A stretch of DNA of 64,000 nucleotides from Luteibacter rhizovicinus (GTDB lineage Bacteria; Pseudomonadota; Gammaproteobacteria; Xanthomonadales; Rhodanobacteraceae): the NCBI RefSeq assembly GCF_004342265.1, contig NZ_SMCS01000001.1, forward strand, positions 744,001 to 808,000, given 5' to 3'. The translations under genes were made by a program, and so were the position numbers. The notes under the pieces are model-generated. The model made no database searches, was not told the DNA's origin, and saw only the letters and a program-made list of their open reading frames with translations. This document shows positions 1 through 9,041 of this stretch, in pieces (the stretch's first letter is position 1; every line of letters starts with the position of its first letter).

Positions 1-848
1 GGCACGATGCCGGTCAGTACCAGACATATCGCGAAGTAAAGCGCCATCGCGATACCCAGCGACAGCAGCACGGCTCGCGGCAGATCGCGCTGCGGATTCT
101 TCGCTTCCTCGGCGGCGGTGGTCAGCATGTCGTAGCCGAAGACCGCGAAGAACACCACGGCTGCGCCGGTGACCACGCCATGCATACCGAACGGCATGAA
201 CGGATGCCAGCGCTCCGGTTTTACATAGGCCACGCCGGCGATCACGATCAATGCGGCGGCGGCTATCTTGATCGCTACGATCAGGGTATTGAAGCGGGCA
301 CCCCATTGCATCCGCATCGCCAGCACGGCGGTGATTGCCAGCGAGATAACAACGGCGGGCAGATTGAACAGGCGTCCCGGTGCGCTGCCGTAGGCACCTT
401 GTGCCCATACCGGTAACGGTATGCCGGCGGCTTCGAGCAACGCCTGCACATAGCCGGACCAGCCCACCGCCACGACCGCGGCGATGAGCGCGTATTCCAG
501 CAACAGATCCCAGCCGATGATCCAGCCGACGAACTCGCCCAGCACGGCGTAGCCATAGGTGTAGGCACTACCGGAGACCGGGATCAATCCGGCGAACTCG
601 GCATAGCACAGCGCGGCGGCGGCACTGGCGATACCGGCGATGAGAAATGAAAGCACCACGGCGGGACCGGCCTGCGTGGCGGCCACGGTACCGGTGAGTA
701 CGAAGATACCGACACCGATGATTCCGCCCAGTCCGATCGCCGTGAGTTGCCATAGCCCCAGTATCCGGCGCAAACCACTGCGCTCGCCGACTTCGCGCTG
801 CATCGTCTCGACCGACTTGCGTCGCGTCATGTCCGCCATCAAACCCAT
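1..848 (-). CDS. APC-superfamily amino acid permease (3' part outside window)
   Basis: The frame opens with ATG at 848 behind a GGGGAGAG ribosome site and stays open to base 1, giving about 282 residues. After a short basic N-terminus the protein has a run of hydrophobic helices beginning GLGGIIGVGIFVLTG, the classic helix-1 motif of APC amino acid/cationic amino acid permeases (YfnA/CAT type). It starts 26 bases after the DUF885 peptidase gene, so it is probably the last gene of the hydroxyproline/peptidase operon. It could import proline, hydroxyproline or the amino acids released by the neighbouring peptidases. The family call is secure; the substrate is inference, and the C-terminal helices cannot be seen. 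Confidence 0.88.
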   Translation of the reverse strand, partial: MGLMADMTRRKSVETMQREVGERSGLRRILGLWQLTAIGLGGIIGVGIFVLTGTVAATQAGPAVVLSFLIAGIASAAAALCYAEFAGLIPVSGSAYTYGYAVLGEFVGWIIGWDLLLEYALIAAVVAVGWSGYVQALLEAAGIPLPVWAQGAYGSAPGRLFNLPAVVISLAITAVLAMRMQWGARFNTLIVAIKIAAAALIVIAGVAYVKPERWHPFMPFGMHGVVTGAAVVFFAVFGYDMLTTAAEEAKNPQRDLPRAVLLSLGIAMALYFAICLVLTGIV

Positions 849-874
849 CGTGTCTCTCCCCGGTGACTTGTTCT

Positions 875-2659
875 TTATGGCGCGGCTTGGCGTGGCGGAT
901 AAGGTGTCGCACCACCGTTGGCAATGAAGCGGTCGATACGCCGGTTGAGTACCGGCAGCGGCACCGAGCCTGTGGAAAGCACCGTGTCGTGGAAGGCGCG
1001 GATGTCGAATTTTTCGCCCAGCGCGCGTTCGGCGCGCGCACGGCCATCGCGGATGGCCAGCTCGCCGAGGTAATAGGAAAGCGCCTGACCGGGCCATGCG
1101 ATATAGCGATCCACCTCGGTCTCGATTTCGTGCTCGGCCAGCGCGGTGTTCTCGCGCAGATAGGTCTGCGCCTGCTCGCGTGTCCAGTGCAGATGATGCA
1201 GACCGGTATCGACCACCAGCCGCGCGGCGCGCCAGGCCTGATAACTGAGGTAACCGAAGCGTTCGTACGGTGTGTCGTACATGCCCATTTCGACGCCAAG
1301 GTATTCCGAGTACAGTGCCCAGCCTTCGCCATAGGCCGAGATATAGCTGTAACGACGGAAGTCCGGCAGACCGTCTATCTCGGCGGCGAGCGGCATCTGC
1401 AATGCGTGGCCCGGCGAGGATTCGTGCAAGGTCAGTGCCGGCAGCGAATACAGCGGGCGTGAGGGAAGGTCGTACGTGTTGACCAGGTAGATGCCGGGTC
1501 CGCCTCGACCGCCCGTGTAGACAGGCGCCAGATCCGCGGGTACCGGCTCGATGGCGAAGCGTCGACGCGGCAATCGACCGATGTAGTCGCCCACCTTGCC
1601 ATCGACCCGCTTGGCGATCCAGGCGGCATCCTTGAGCAGCTCGTCGGGAGTCTTTGCGTAGAAGCGCGGATCGCTGCGCAGGAACTGCAGAAACTCGGCG
1701 AAGCTTCCCTTGAATCCGGTCTGCGCGATGGTGTCGAGCATCTGCTGGTGGATGCCAGCCATTTCCTTCAGGCCCAGCGCATGAATCGCATCCGGGTCCA
1801 TGTCGAGCGTGGTGTATTCGCTTATCTGCGCACGATAGAACGCGTTTCCGTCAGGGAGATCGTCGGCGGCAAGCGTGTCGCGCGCCTGTTTCATGTACTC
1901 GTCGCGCATGAAGGACAGCAGCTTTGCATAGGCCGGAATCACGTCGTGGGCAATCGTCGCCAGCGCCTCGGCGCGCAAGCTGGCCTGCTTCGCCGCTGGA
2001 AGGGTCGGCGACATGTTCGCGAACGGTGTGTAGAACAGGTTCCGCTCGCCGGTTTGGGCAACGACATCGGCGATCGCCCGATCGCGGCCTTTCAGGACGA
2101 TTTTCGGCTGGCTGAATCCTCGCGCGAGTCCCAGCCGCATATTGGCGATCTGTTCGTCGAAATAGCGCGGCATGTCGCGCAGCTTGCCCAGGTAATCGCG
2201 ATAGCTTGCTTCGGTGGTGAAATGGCCACGGGCCGTGAATCCCAGATCGCTCCAGAACGCCGAGTCGCTGTTGAACGGCATCTGCCAGGTGCGGAAACGC
2301 TCGTTGGCCAGCAATACCCCGATCTGTTGTCTGTATACCTCGTAGTTGACCGGGTCCTCGCCGTCGAGCTGGTCCTCGCTGATCGTATCGAGTTCCTTGA
2401 GTACGTCGGTCCAGTAACGTTCGCGCGCCGCCTGGCTGGCGGCGTCGACCCTGGGCAAGTGATCGGCGGCGGGCCCCTGGCTGTCTTCGTCGTCGCCGCC
2501 TGCAAACTGCACCTGTCGCCACTGCCATTCACGGGAATACAGCTGATGGAAGCGTGCGGTGGCATCGGTCGCCGCCAGCGCCGATGAGCGGTCCGGTGCC
2601 AGACCGCCGAAGCAGAGAAGAACCAGGCAGAAGCCCTGGCGTAGCGGAATCGCTTTCAT
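875..2659 (-). CDS. DUF885 family secreted metallopeptidase-like protein
   Basis: A 594-residue protein with an N-terminal signal peptide (hydrophobic segment about residues 8-25, then an Ala-rich cleavage region). The C-terminal half carries the DUF885 signature: HESSPGH, then a YGEGWALYSEYLG block and an E-rich block (ENTALAEHEIETEVDRY), which in this family resemble a zinc HExxH-type site. DUF885 members are generally annotated as uncharacterised or putative peptidases. It lies 36 bases downstream of the M24 peptidase and 26 bases upstream of a permease in the hydroxyproline operon, which points to extracytoplasmic breakdown of peptides, perhaps Pro/Hyp-rich ones. The family is firmly recognised; the activity is inferred. 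Confidence 0.88.
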   Translation of the reverse strand: MKAIPLRQGFCLVLLCFGGLAPDRSSALAATDATARFHQLYSREWQWRQVQFAGGDDEDSQGPAADHLPRVDAASQAARERYWTDVLKELDTISEDQLDGEDPVNYEVYRQQIGVLLANERFRTWQMPFNSDSAFWSDLGFTARGHFTTEASYRDYLGKLRDMPRYFDEQIANMRLGLARGFSQPKIVLKGRDRAIADVVAQTGERNLFYTPFANMSPTLPAAKQASLRAEALATIAHDVIPAYAKLLSFMRDEYMKQARDTLAADDLPDGNAFYRAQISEYTTLDMDPDAIHALGLKEMAGIHQQMLDTIAQTGFKGSFAEFLQFLRSDPRFYAKTPDELLKDAAWIAKRVDGKVGDYIGRLPRRRFAIEPVPADLAPVYTGGRGGPGIYLVNTYDLPSRPLYSLPALTLHESSPGHALQMPLAAEIDGLPDFRRYSYISAYGEGWALYSEYLGVEMGMYDTPYERFGYLSYQAWRAARLVVDTGLHHLHWTREQAQTYLRENTALAEHEIETEVDRYIAWPGQALSYYLGELAIRDGRARAERALGEKFDIRAFHDTVLSTGSVPLPVLNRRIDRFIANGGATPYPPRQAAP

Positions 2660-2695
2660 TCGGGCATCCGTGTTGGCTGGGCAGGGGCGGCGTAC

Positions 2696-3910
2696 TCAGG
2701 CATGGATCGCGAATGGCTGGTCGATCGCGGGCGATGGCGGAGTGAACCAGGCGGCTCCTTCTTCGGTAACGTGGAAATGGTCTTCCAGACGGATACCGAA
2801 ACGCGTGGGCACGACGATCATCGGTTCGTCGCTGCAACACATACCCGGTTCCAACGGCGTGTTGTCGCCACGCACCAGATAAGGCGTTTCATGAATGCTC
2901 AGGCCACAGCCATGGCCCGTGCGATGGGGCAGGCCGGGCAATCGATAGTCGGGGCCGAGGCCACCCGCCTCGAGTACGCGACGCGCGGCGGCATCGACAT
3001 CGCCGCAAAGCACACCCGGTCGCACCGCGTCGAACGCGGCCTGTTGCGCTGCCTGCTCGAGATCCCAGATGCGCGCCTGCTCGGCGGTCGGTTTGCCGAA
3101 GATGTAGGTACGTGTGATATCCGACTGATAGCCGTGCACGCTGCAGCCGGTATCGATAAGCACCAGTTCGTTCTCGCCGAGGAACTGCTCGCCGGGAATG
3201 CCATGCGGATAGGCGGTGGCATGTCCGAACTGAACGATACAGAAGGTCGATCCGCCATCCGCGCCCAGGGCACGATGGGCCTGATCGATAAAGCGCTTGA
3301 TTTCGCCGGTACCGATCCCTTCGCGAATCAGGCCGGCGGCCAGACGATGGACTTGCAGGGTCATCGCGGTGGCTTGCCGCATCAGCGCCAGTTCGGCGGG
3401 TGATTTCCTCATGCGGCAGCCGTCGACAATTTCGCTCGCATCGACGATGGCGCGTTGCCCCAGTTGTTTGCGCAACCGTTCGTACACGAGGAACGATACG
3501 GCCGGGTCCAGCGCCAGTCGATGCGCGCCACGTTCCGCTAGCAGGTTCGCCACCAGCGCCTGGGGATCTTCGTGTTCCTCCCACATCCGCAACCGGGCGG
3601 GAATTTTCAGCTCATGGCTGAGCGATCCTTCTTCGAAGGCAGGGCAGATCAGCACGGGCTCCCCGTGCATGGTTACCAGCAGTGCCACCAGTCTTTCGCT
3701 GGCACCCCAGGGCACGCCTGCGAAGTAGCGAAGCGACGTGCCGGCCGTGATGAGCAGCGCATCGTCGCCCCGTTCGCGCATGAGCCGGCGCGCCCGATCC
3801 AGCCGCTGCTGGTATTCGTCGGCGCCGATGGCCGGCGCGCGAGCGGACCACGGACGCAACGCCGCCTGCGCGTCGACAGGACTGAGGCCACCAATTTGCG
3901 CGTTGCTCAT
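2696..3910 (-). CDS. M24 family metallopeptidase (Xaa-Pro aminopeptidase/prolidase type)
   Basis: A 404-residue pita-bread-fold peptidase. The ATG at 3910 is chosen because it overlaps the stop of the upstream aldehyde dehydrogenase (ATGA) and leaves a normal N-terminal creatinase-like domain. All five metal ligands of the family are visible: Asp in LIDTG (about residue 250) and in YQSDITRTY (about 262), His in RTGHGCGL (about 328), Glu in SDEPM (about 360) and Glu in RLEDHF (about 375). Such enzymes cleave X-Pro or Pro-X bonds in the cytoplasm. Placement inside a hydroxyproline operon suggests that it frees Pro/Hyp from imported di- or oligopeptides. Aminopeptidase versus dipeptidase specificity cannot be read from the sequence. 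Confidence 0.92.
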   Translation of the reverse strand: MSNAQIGGLSPVDAQAALRPWSARAPAIGADEYQQRLDRARRLMRERGDDALLITAGTSLRYFAGVPWGASERLVALLVTMHGEPVLICPAFEEGSLSHELKIPARLRMWEEHEDPQALVANLLAERGAHRLALDPAVSFLVYERLRKQLGQRAIVDASEIVDGCRMRKSPAELALMRQATAMTLQVHRLAAGLIREGIGTGEIKRFIDQAHRALGADGGSTFCIVQFGHATAYPHGIPGEQFLGENELVLIDTGCSVHGYQSDITRTYIFGKPTAEQARIWDLEQAAQQAAFDAVRPGVLCGDVDAAARRVLEAGGLGPDYRLPGLPHRTGHGCGLSIHETPYLVRGDNTPLEPGMCCSDEPMIVVPTRFGIRLEDHFHVTEEGAAWFTPPSPAIDQPFAIHA

Positions 3911-5502
3911 GCTTTGCCGCCGATGTCGTCCTGGCTCCAGCGGCCATCGATCAGCCGTTGCACATTGCCCGGGTTGCGATCGCGAAGTTCGATCGGCAAC
4001 AGCGCTTCGGGGACGCCGTCGTAGCTGTGCAACGCGGCAAAGCGATGGATCGACGCAGGCATACCCACGGCGGTGAATCCCGGATGGCCGGTGCTGGGAT
4101 AGGGCCCGCCATGGTTCATCGCCGCGCTTACCGCGACGCCGGTCGGCATTTTGTTGGCGATCAGCCTGCCGACTTTGTGACGCAACGCCAGGGCAATCGT
4201 TTGCCATGCCGCATCGTCGCTGCCGTCGGCGGCGCGATACAGGGTGCCGGTGAGGTTGCCTTCGAACGTCGTGGCAAGCGCTGCCATCGTTTGCGTATCG
4301 GCAGCCCGCACGATCAGGCTGACCGGCCCGAATGCCTCGGTCTGCAATGCGCCGGGCGAGGCTTTGAAGGTTTCCGCGTCGACGACGAGCAAGGTGGGTT
4401 CATGGAGATAGCCGTCGCCTTCGCCTGTTCCGCCGCCGGCCAGCACCGTCGCTCCCGCCTCGCGCAAATCGGCGACCGCACGGACCAGATTGTCCCGTAC
4501 GCCGCGCGAGAACAGCACCTTCGGTGCGGCAGCGGCGAACAGCGCGCGGGCGCTGGTCACGAAAGTATCGCCTCGCGGTCCTTCGGGCACGACGACGATG
4601 CCCGGGTTCGTACAGAACTGGCCACTGCCCATGACGCATGAAGCGAAGAATTCCTGCGCCAGCGCATCGCCTCGTTCGGCCAGTGCGCCGGGCAGAAGAA
4701 AGACCGGATTGACGCTCGACAACTCCGCATATATCGGCACGCCGCCGCGATCGGCGGCGGCCTTCAGTGCCAGTCCGCCTGTACGGCTTCCGGTAAAGCC
4801 GATCGCACCCAGCCGCGTATCGCCAGCGAGTCCGATGCCATGGGCATTGTCGAAGTGATACAGCAACTGCACCGCTGCGGCAGGCAAACCCGCTTCCGTG
4901 AGCGTGGTATGCGCCAACTGAGCAAGCCGCTGGCTGGTGGCGGGATGCGATGGATGCGCCTTGGCGATGACGGGATTGCGCGCGGCAATCGCCGAGGCGA
5001 AATCGCTGCCGGCGATCGCATTGAAGGCGTACGGAAAATTGTTGGGGCCGAAGATCAGCACCGGTTTGGCGAGCGGCGCCCGGTGGGCACGCAGACCCGC
5101 GACGGTGTCGATGGTCGGCTGGGTCCATGTGTAACCGCGTACCGCTTTCGCCGCCTGCCGCAGCTGGCCACTGGCGCGTGGCAGTTCCACCGTGCGCAGT
5201 CGCGGTTCGACGGGCAACGCGGTTTCGGCATGCGCCAGTGCAACCAGCGTGTCGACATCCGCGTCGATCGCATCGGCATAGCGATCGAGGAAATCGGCGA
5301 TGCGAGTGGCCGGCGTGGCTGCCAGTTCATCGGCCACCGCCACGGCGGCGCGCATCGCAGCTTCGAGGTCCGCCGGGCCACTGACCGGAAAATCCGGTCC
5401 GATGGCGGTCGCCCGGCTCGGGTCTTCGGCACGGAATCCGCCTTGCGGATCGAGCGGTGCGCGCCAGGCACCGCCTATCAGCACGGGCTCGAAAGCATTC
5501 AT
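3907..5502 (-). CDS. Alpha-ketoglutaric semialdehyde dehydrogenase (hydroxyproline pathway)
   Basis: A 531-residue NAD(P)+-dependent aldehyde dehydrogenase. It has the FGPNNFPYAFN substrate/cofactor segment (about residue 150), the general-base Glu in YAELSSVNP (about 259) and the catalytic Cys in GSGQFCTNPG (about 296). The ELSSVNP and GQFCTNPG motifs are typical of the 2,5-dioxovalerate (ketoglutarate semialdehyde) dehydrogenases that end hydroxyproline and pentose/hexarate pathways. Here it would oxidise the deaminase product to 2-oxoglutarate. It starts 1 base after the deaminase stop and overlaps the M24 start by 4 bases, so the genes are translationally linked. Confidence 0.93.
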   Translation of the reverse strand: MNAFEPVLIGGAWRAPLDPQGGFRAEDPSRATAIGPDFPVSGPADLEAAMRAAVAVADELAATPATRIADFLDRYADAIDADVDTLVALAHAETALPVEPRLRTVELPRASGQLRQAAKAVRGYTWTQPTIDTVAGLRAHRAPLAKPVLIFGPNNFPYAFNAIAGSDFASAIAARNPVIAKAHPSHPATSQRLAQLAHTTLTEAGLPAAAVQLLYHFDNAHGIGLAGDTRLGAIGFTGSRTGGLALKAAADRGGVPIYAELSSVNPVFLLPGALAERGDALAQEFFASCVMGSGQFCTNPGIVVVPEGPRGDTFVTSARALFAAAAPKVLFSRGVRDNLVRAVADLREAGATVLAGGGTGEGDGYLHEPTLLVVDAETFKASPGALQTEAFGPVSLIVRAADTQTMAALATTFEGNLTGTLYRAADGSDDAAWQTIALALRHKVGRLIANKMPTGVAVSAAMNHGGPYPSTGHPGFTAVGMPASIHRFAALHSYDGVPEALLPIELRDRNPGNVQRLIDGRWSQDDIGGKA

Positions 5503-5503
5503 C

Positions 5504-6409
5504 TCAATGTCCCGGGTAAGTAGCGATAGCGCGATCGATAACCTTCAGTGCGGCATCGCGCTCGACCCCGGCGACCGGCAGGCGCGGTGCGCGTACACGT
5601 TCGCTACCCATGCCGACTTTTTCCTGCACCAGTTTGATCAGCTGCACGAAGGTCGGCACGGTATCCAGGCGTAGCAAGGGCAGGAACCAGGCATACAGCG
5701 ACTCGGCGGCCTTGGGGCCACCATCGCGGGCCAGCTCGAACAGCTTTACCGATTCCTTCGGGTAGGCATTGACCAGTCCCGCGACCCAGCCCACCGCGCC
5801 CATGCTGACGCCTTCGACGATTGCATCGTCCATGCCCACCAGCAACTGCAGGCGATCGCCCAGCAGCGCGCGGATGCCAGCGAAACGACGCACGTCGCCG
5901 GAGGATTCCTTGACGGCCTGAAGATTCGGAAACTCGGCGGCCAGTTCGGCCATTTGCGCCGGGCTGAAATCGGTCTTGTAAGCGACCGGGTTGTTGTAAA
6001 GCATGCACGGCAGATCGGTGGCGCCGATCACGGCGCGCACATGGGCACCCATTTCACGCCAGTCGGTGGAATACACATAGGGCGGCAACACCATCAGGCC
6101 GCGACAGCCAATCGACTTGGCTTCTTTCGCCAGCTTCACCGCTTCGTCCGTGGACAGGGACGCGATGCCGGGAATTACCGGCGCGCGTCCGTCGAGCGCT
6201 TCGACCAGCGTGCGCAGGATCGCGAGCTTTTCATCGAAGCTCAGCGTCGCGGCTTCGCCCAGCGAACCCAGCGGCACGATACCCTTGCCGCCGGCATCGA
6301 TCATCTGGCGTGCGTGGCTTGCAAGGAAGGCGTGATCGACCTGGCCGTCGGCGGTGAAGGGTGTGGTGATGGCGGGCAGTACACCGTGCCATAGGGAAGC
6401 GTTGTTCAT
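5504..6409 (-). CDS. DapA-family Delta1-pyrroline-4-hydroxy-2-carboxylate deaminase
   Basis: A 301-residue (beta/alpha)8 protein of the dihydrodipicolinate synthase/N-acetylneuraminate lyase family. The Schiff-base Lys is in LQAVKESSGD (about residue 165), the conserved Tyr in LYNNP (about 137) and the phosphate-type loop GSLGEAATL near residue 48. In hydroxyproline operons this family member converts pyrroline-4-hydroxy-2-carboxylate to ketoglutarate semialdehyde and ammonia, exactly the step needed between the dehydrogenase and the aldehyde dehydrogenase here. ATG 6409 follows the previous stop by 4 bases; a longer upstream start would run through the neighbouring gene. Function is assigned by family plus gene context. 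Confidence 0.9.
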   Translation of the reverse strand: MNNASLWHGVLPAITTPFTADGQVDHAFLASHARQMIDAGGKGIVPLGSLGEAATLSFDEKLAILRTLVEALDGRAPVIPGIASLSTDEAVKLAKEAKSIGCRGLMVLPPYVYSTDWREMGAHVRAVIGATDLPCMLYNNPVAYKTDFSPAQMAELAAEFPNLQAVKESSGDVRRFAGIRALLGDRLQLLVGMDDAIVEGVSMGAVGWVAGLVNAYPKESVKLFELARDGGPKAAESLYAWFLPLLRLDTVPTFVQLIKLVQEKVGMGSERVRAPRLPVAGVERDAALKVIDRAIATYPGH

Positions 6410-6413
6410 GCAG

Positions 6414-7703
6414 TCATTCCTCGATCGTTGCAAGGGGAAAAAAGTCGGTATCGCCCAGCGTGGATAGCCGGGCTGGAAACAGCGGTGGGCGTTGCCCGCC
6501 GCCCGAAAATCGGCCAAGTTCGGCCAGCGCGGCGCCGCAGATACGGCCCTGGCACGCGCCCATGCCGCAACGTGTGGCGAGCTTAGCGCTGCGTGTATCC
6601 GTATAGCCGTCCATATCGGAAAGCGCGACGTCTTCGCAACGACAGATCAGCGTGTCCGGTGTGGCCAGTGCATATACGCGGGCGTCGAGTGCGAAGCGTG
6701 TACGCAGCGCCTCGGCGAAAGCGCGGGCATGGCGTCGACGGGGTTGCAAGGCCATGGCGGCGGATCGTGCGCCGGCGGCGGCATGTCCGGCGATCGCTCC
6801 TTCGACGCGTGCGCTGTCGCGACCGCCGATGCCACAGACTTCACCCGCCGCGTAGACGGTGTCGATGTTCGTTTGCTGCCAGATGTCGGTGGACACCTGG
6901 GGATGCGCGCCTTCCCATCGCAATTCGCAGCCCAGCAGTTGCGCCAGTTCCACATTGGGTAGCAGACCGTAGCCGATGGCTAACTGATCGCATGGAACCT
7001 GTTCGATTCCGTGCGGGCCTTCCAGTTCGACGGTGCGCAGGGTGCTGTCGCCAAGGGCACGACGCACCACGCTCCCGCAACGATACGGCACGCCAGCCAG
7101 CTGGCCGCGAAGCAGCGCCGCCTGGATCGCCTTGGCCGGCCAGCGCCAAAGGGAGCCGGCGAAACGACGCACCGCATCGGCACCGGCCTGTTCGTAAATA
7201 CCCAGTACGGTCGCGCCGTGGCGTTTTGCGGTGGCGGCGGCAGCCAGCAGTAACGGTCCGCTGCCGGCTATCAGTACGCGGCGACCGGCCAGCGGCCAGC
7301 CTTGTTTGGCCAGCGCCTGCAAGCCACCGGCGCCGGTGACGCCGGGCAGGGTCCAGCCGGGGAAGGGCAGCAACAATTCGCGCGCACCGGTCGCAAGAAC
7401 CAGTGCGCCATAGTCCAGCCGGCTGCCGCGCCGAGGATCTTCCACGAACAGGCTGCCGGTTTCCACGGCGACCACCTGCGTTCGCGCCAGCCAGTCCACG
7501 CGCGAATGCGTCAGCGCCCCCCCGATACTTCGGCGAGCCAACGACGGTGCGGCATGTCGCACATCGTGACGCCATACCTGGCCGCCAGCGGTGGCTTGCG
7601 CATCGATCAGTCCGACCCGTGCGCCATGGCTCGTGGCGGCCTGCGCGGCGGCCAGTCCCGCCGGACCGGCGCCGACGACCAGAACGTCGTAGTACTCATT
7701 CAT
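6414..7703 (-). CDS. D-hydroxyproline dehydrogenase, NAD(P)/FAD-binding alpha subunit
   Basis: A 429-residue pyridine-nucleotide-disulfide-type oxidoreductase. An FAD-binding VVGAGPAGLAAA motif lies at residues 8-19, a second dinucleotide motif (IAGSGPLLLAAA) near 145, and a C-terminal cysteine cluster (ICRCEDV near 352, then RCGMGACQGRIC near 380) is of the type that holds an extra Fe-S centre in sarcosine oxidase alpha/HcnB-like subunits. Together with the small ferredoxin subunit and the DAO-type subunit encoded just upstream it should form the heteromeric membrane-associated dehydrogenase that oxidises cis-4-hydroxy-D-proline. ATG 7703 overlaps the 2Fe-2S gene by 8 bases. Confidence 0.9.
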   Translation of the reverse strand: MNEYYDVLVVGAGPAGLAAAQAATSHGARVGLIDAQATAGGQVWRHDVRHAAPSLARRSIGGALTHSRVDWLARTQVVAVETGSLFVEDPRRGSRLDYGALVLATGARELLLPFPGWTLPGVTGAGGLQALAKQGWPLAGRRVLIAGSGPLLLAAAATAKRHGATVLGIYEQAGADAVRRFAGSLWRWPAKAIQAALLRGQLAGVPYRCGSVVRRALGDSTLRTVELEGPHGIEQVPCDQLAIGYGLLPNVELAQLLGCELRWEGAHPQVSTDIWQQTNIDTVYAAGEVCGIGGRDSARVEGAIAGHAAAGARSAAMALQPRRRHARAFAEALRTRFALDARVYALATPDTLICRCEDVALSDMDGYTDTRSAKLATRCGMGACQGRICGAALAELGRFSGGGQRPPLFPARLSTLGDTDFFPLATIEE

Positions 7704-7947
7704 GGGTGGATACCCGCATGCCGTCGTGTACCGGACACATGCAGGCGCGTTGTTGCGCGATGCCGTCGATGCGTACGCGGCATTCGAAACACACCCCCAT
7801 GCCACACAGCGGCGCACGCCATTGACCGCTTACCGAGCGGCGGAATGAAATGCCAAGCGTGGCGATGGCCGCCGCCACGCTCGCACCTGCCGGCACGTCG
7901 ACGGGTTGATCGTCGACGAACAGGCGGATAGACGAGATGGCGTTCAT
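7696..7947 (-). CDS. (2Fe-2S)-binding gamma subunit of D-hydroxyproline dehydrogenase
   Basis: An 83-residue protein matching the small HcnA-type ferredoxin subunit. Cysteines in APLCGMGVCFECRV (C48, C53, C56) and RACMC (C69 or C71) supply the 2Fe-2S ligands; the N-terminal half is a short beta-grasp segment with GASVAAAI. It overlaps both neighbours (ATGA with the FAD subunit upstream, 8 bases with the alpha subunit downstream), consistent with stoichiometric co-translation of a three-subunit enzyme. Its role would be electron transfer between the flavin subunits. Confidence 0.9.
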   Translation of the reverse strand: MNAISSIRLFVDDQPVDVPAGASVAAAIATLGISFRRSVSGQWRAPLCGMGVCFECRVRIDGIAQQRACMCPVHDGMRVSTHE

Positions 7948-9041
7948 GCCACGACCCGCGCGGGATCGTAAGGACTGGCGTCGATTGCGGTGGCGCGACC
8001 CAGTAGCTGGTCGACCACCAGTCGCGCGCTGCCCAGCGAGGTGGTGATGCCAAGACCTTCGTGTCCTGCGGCGACCCATAGCTGGTGCTCGTGCGGCACG
8101 CGGCCCAGATAGGGACGTCCGTCGGGACTGACCGGCCGGAAACCGGTCCAGATGCGTAGCGCGTCGAGCTGACGTAGCGCGGGAAGAAACCGGAAACTTC
8201 GCGCCAGCATGCGGCGCACCATCGGCAGCGATACCTCGGGCGTCGAACTGCCGAACTCGCGTGAGGAACCGATCAGGATCTGTCCGGTCGGGCGCGGCTG
8301 CACATTGAAGGCGACGCTGCTATCGGCATCGCCATGCGCACTGTCGGCATAGCCCAGTTCCAGCAATTGATGATGCACAAGGCCCGGATGGCGATCGGTA
8401 ATGACCAGATGACCTTTGCGCGCGCGTAGCGGCAACGTGGGCAGCAGTTGAGCGAGAGCACAGCCGGTAGCGATCAGTGCCGGACCTTGCAGGCGAGTGT
8501 CGTCGTCCAGCCGGACGCCGCCATATTCGATGTGTGCAACACGCCGCGAATACATCCGGGCGCCGCGCTCGACCGCGCGATCGACCAGGTGCCGGGCTAC
8601 CGCAGGGGGATAAACGACCGCTTCGCCAGGCACGCGCATGCCGCCGGCCAAGCCCGGCGCCAGCGCCGGTTCCAGCCGATACAGGGTGTCGCTGTCGATC
8701 GCTTCGGTTTCCACACCGGCGGCAGCCAGGCGTGCGCGCTTGGCCGGGATGCTCGCCAGTTCCCGTTCGTTGCTGGCCACCCACAATGTGCCGCAGCGGC
8801 TGAATTCGGCTTGCGGCAGGTTGCTCAGCGATTCCCACAGCTCGAGCGAGTAACGCGACAGCGCGAGTTCGGCCGGATCGTCGTCCATCGCCACCAGATG
8901 ACCCATGGCGGCGGCGGTGGCGCCACCACCGACCGGACCCGGCTCGACGATCGCCACGCGCAGGCCTTCGGCACTGGCGTAGTCCGCGCATGCCGCACCG
9001 ACGATGCCCGCGCCAACGACGATCAGGTCATAAGTCTTCAC
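7944..9041 (-). CDS. D-hydroxyproline dehydrogenase, FAD/DAO-type beta subunit
   Basis: A 365-residue D-amino-acid oxidase-family flavoprotein. The dinucleotide motif [13 protein letters not shown] is at residues 7-19, and the C-terminal [16 protein letters not shown] and [13 protein letters not shown] segments are the conserved FAD-contacting blocks of glycine/sarcosine/hydroxyproline oxidases. It is the catalytic subunit that would oxidise cis-4-hydroxy-D-proline to Delta1-pyrroline-4-hydroxy-2-carboxylate. Start ATG 9041 overlaps the epimerase stop (ATGA), and its own stop overlaps the ferredoxin start the same way. Confidence 0.92.
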   Translation of the reverse strand: MKTYDLIVVGAGIVGAACADYASAEGLRVAIVEPGPVGGGATAAAMGHLVAMDDDPAELALSRYSLELWESLSNLPQAEFSRCGTLWVASNERELASIPAKRARLAAAGVETEAIDSDTLYRLEPALAPGLAGGMRVPGEAVVYPPAVARHLVDRAVERGARMYSRRVAHIEYGGVRLDDDTRLQGPALIATGCALAQLLPTLPLRARKGHLVITDRHPGLVHHQLLELGYADSAHGDADSSVAFNVQPRPTGQILIGSSREFGSSTPEVSLPMVRRMLARSFRFLPALRQLDALRIWTGFRPVSPDGRPYLGRVPHEHQLWVAAGHEGLGITTSLGSARLVVDQLLGRATAIDASPYDPARVVA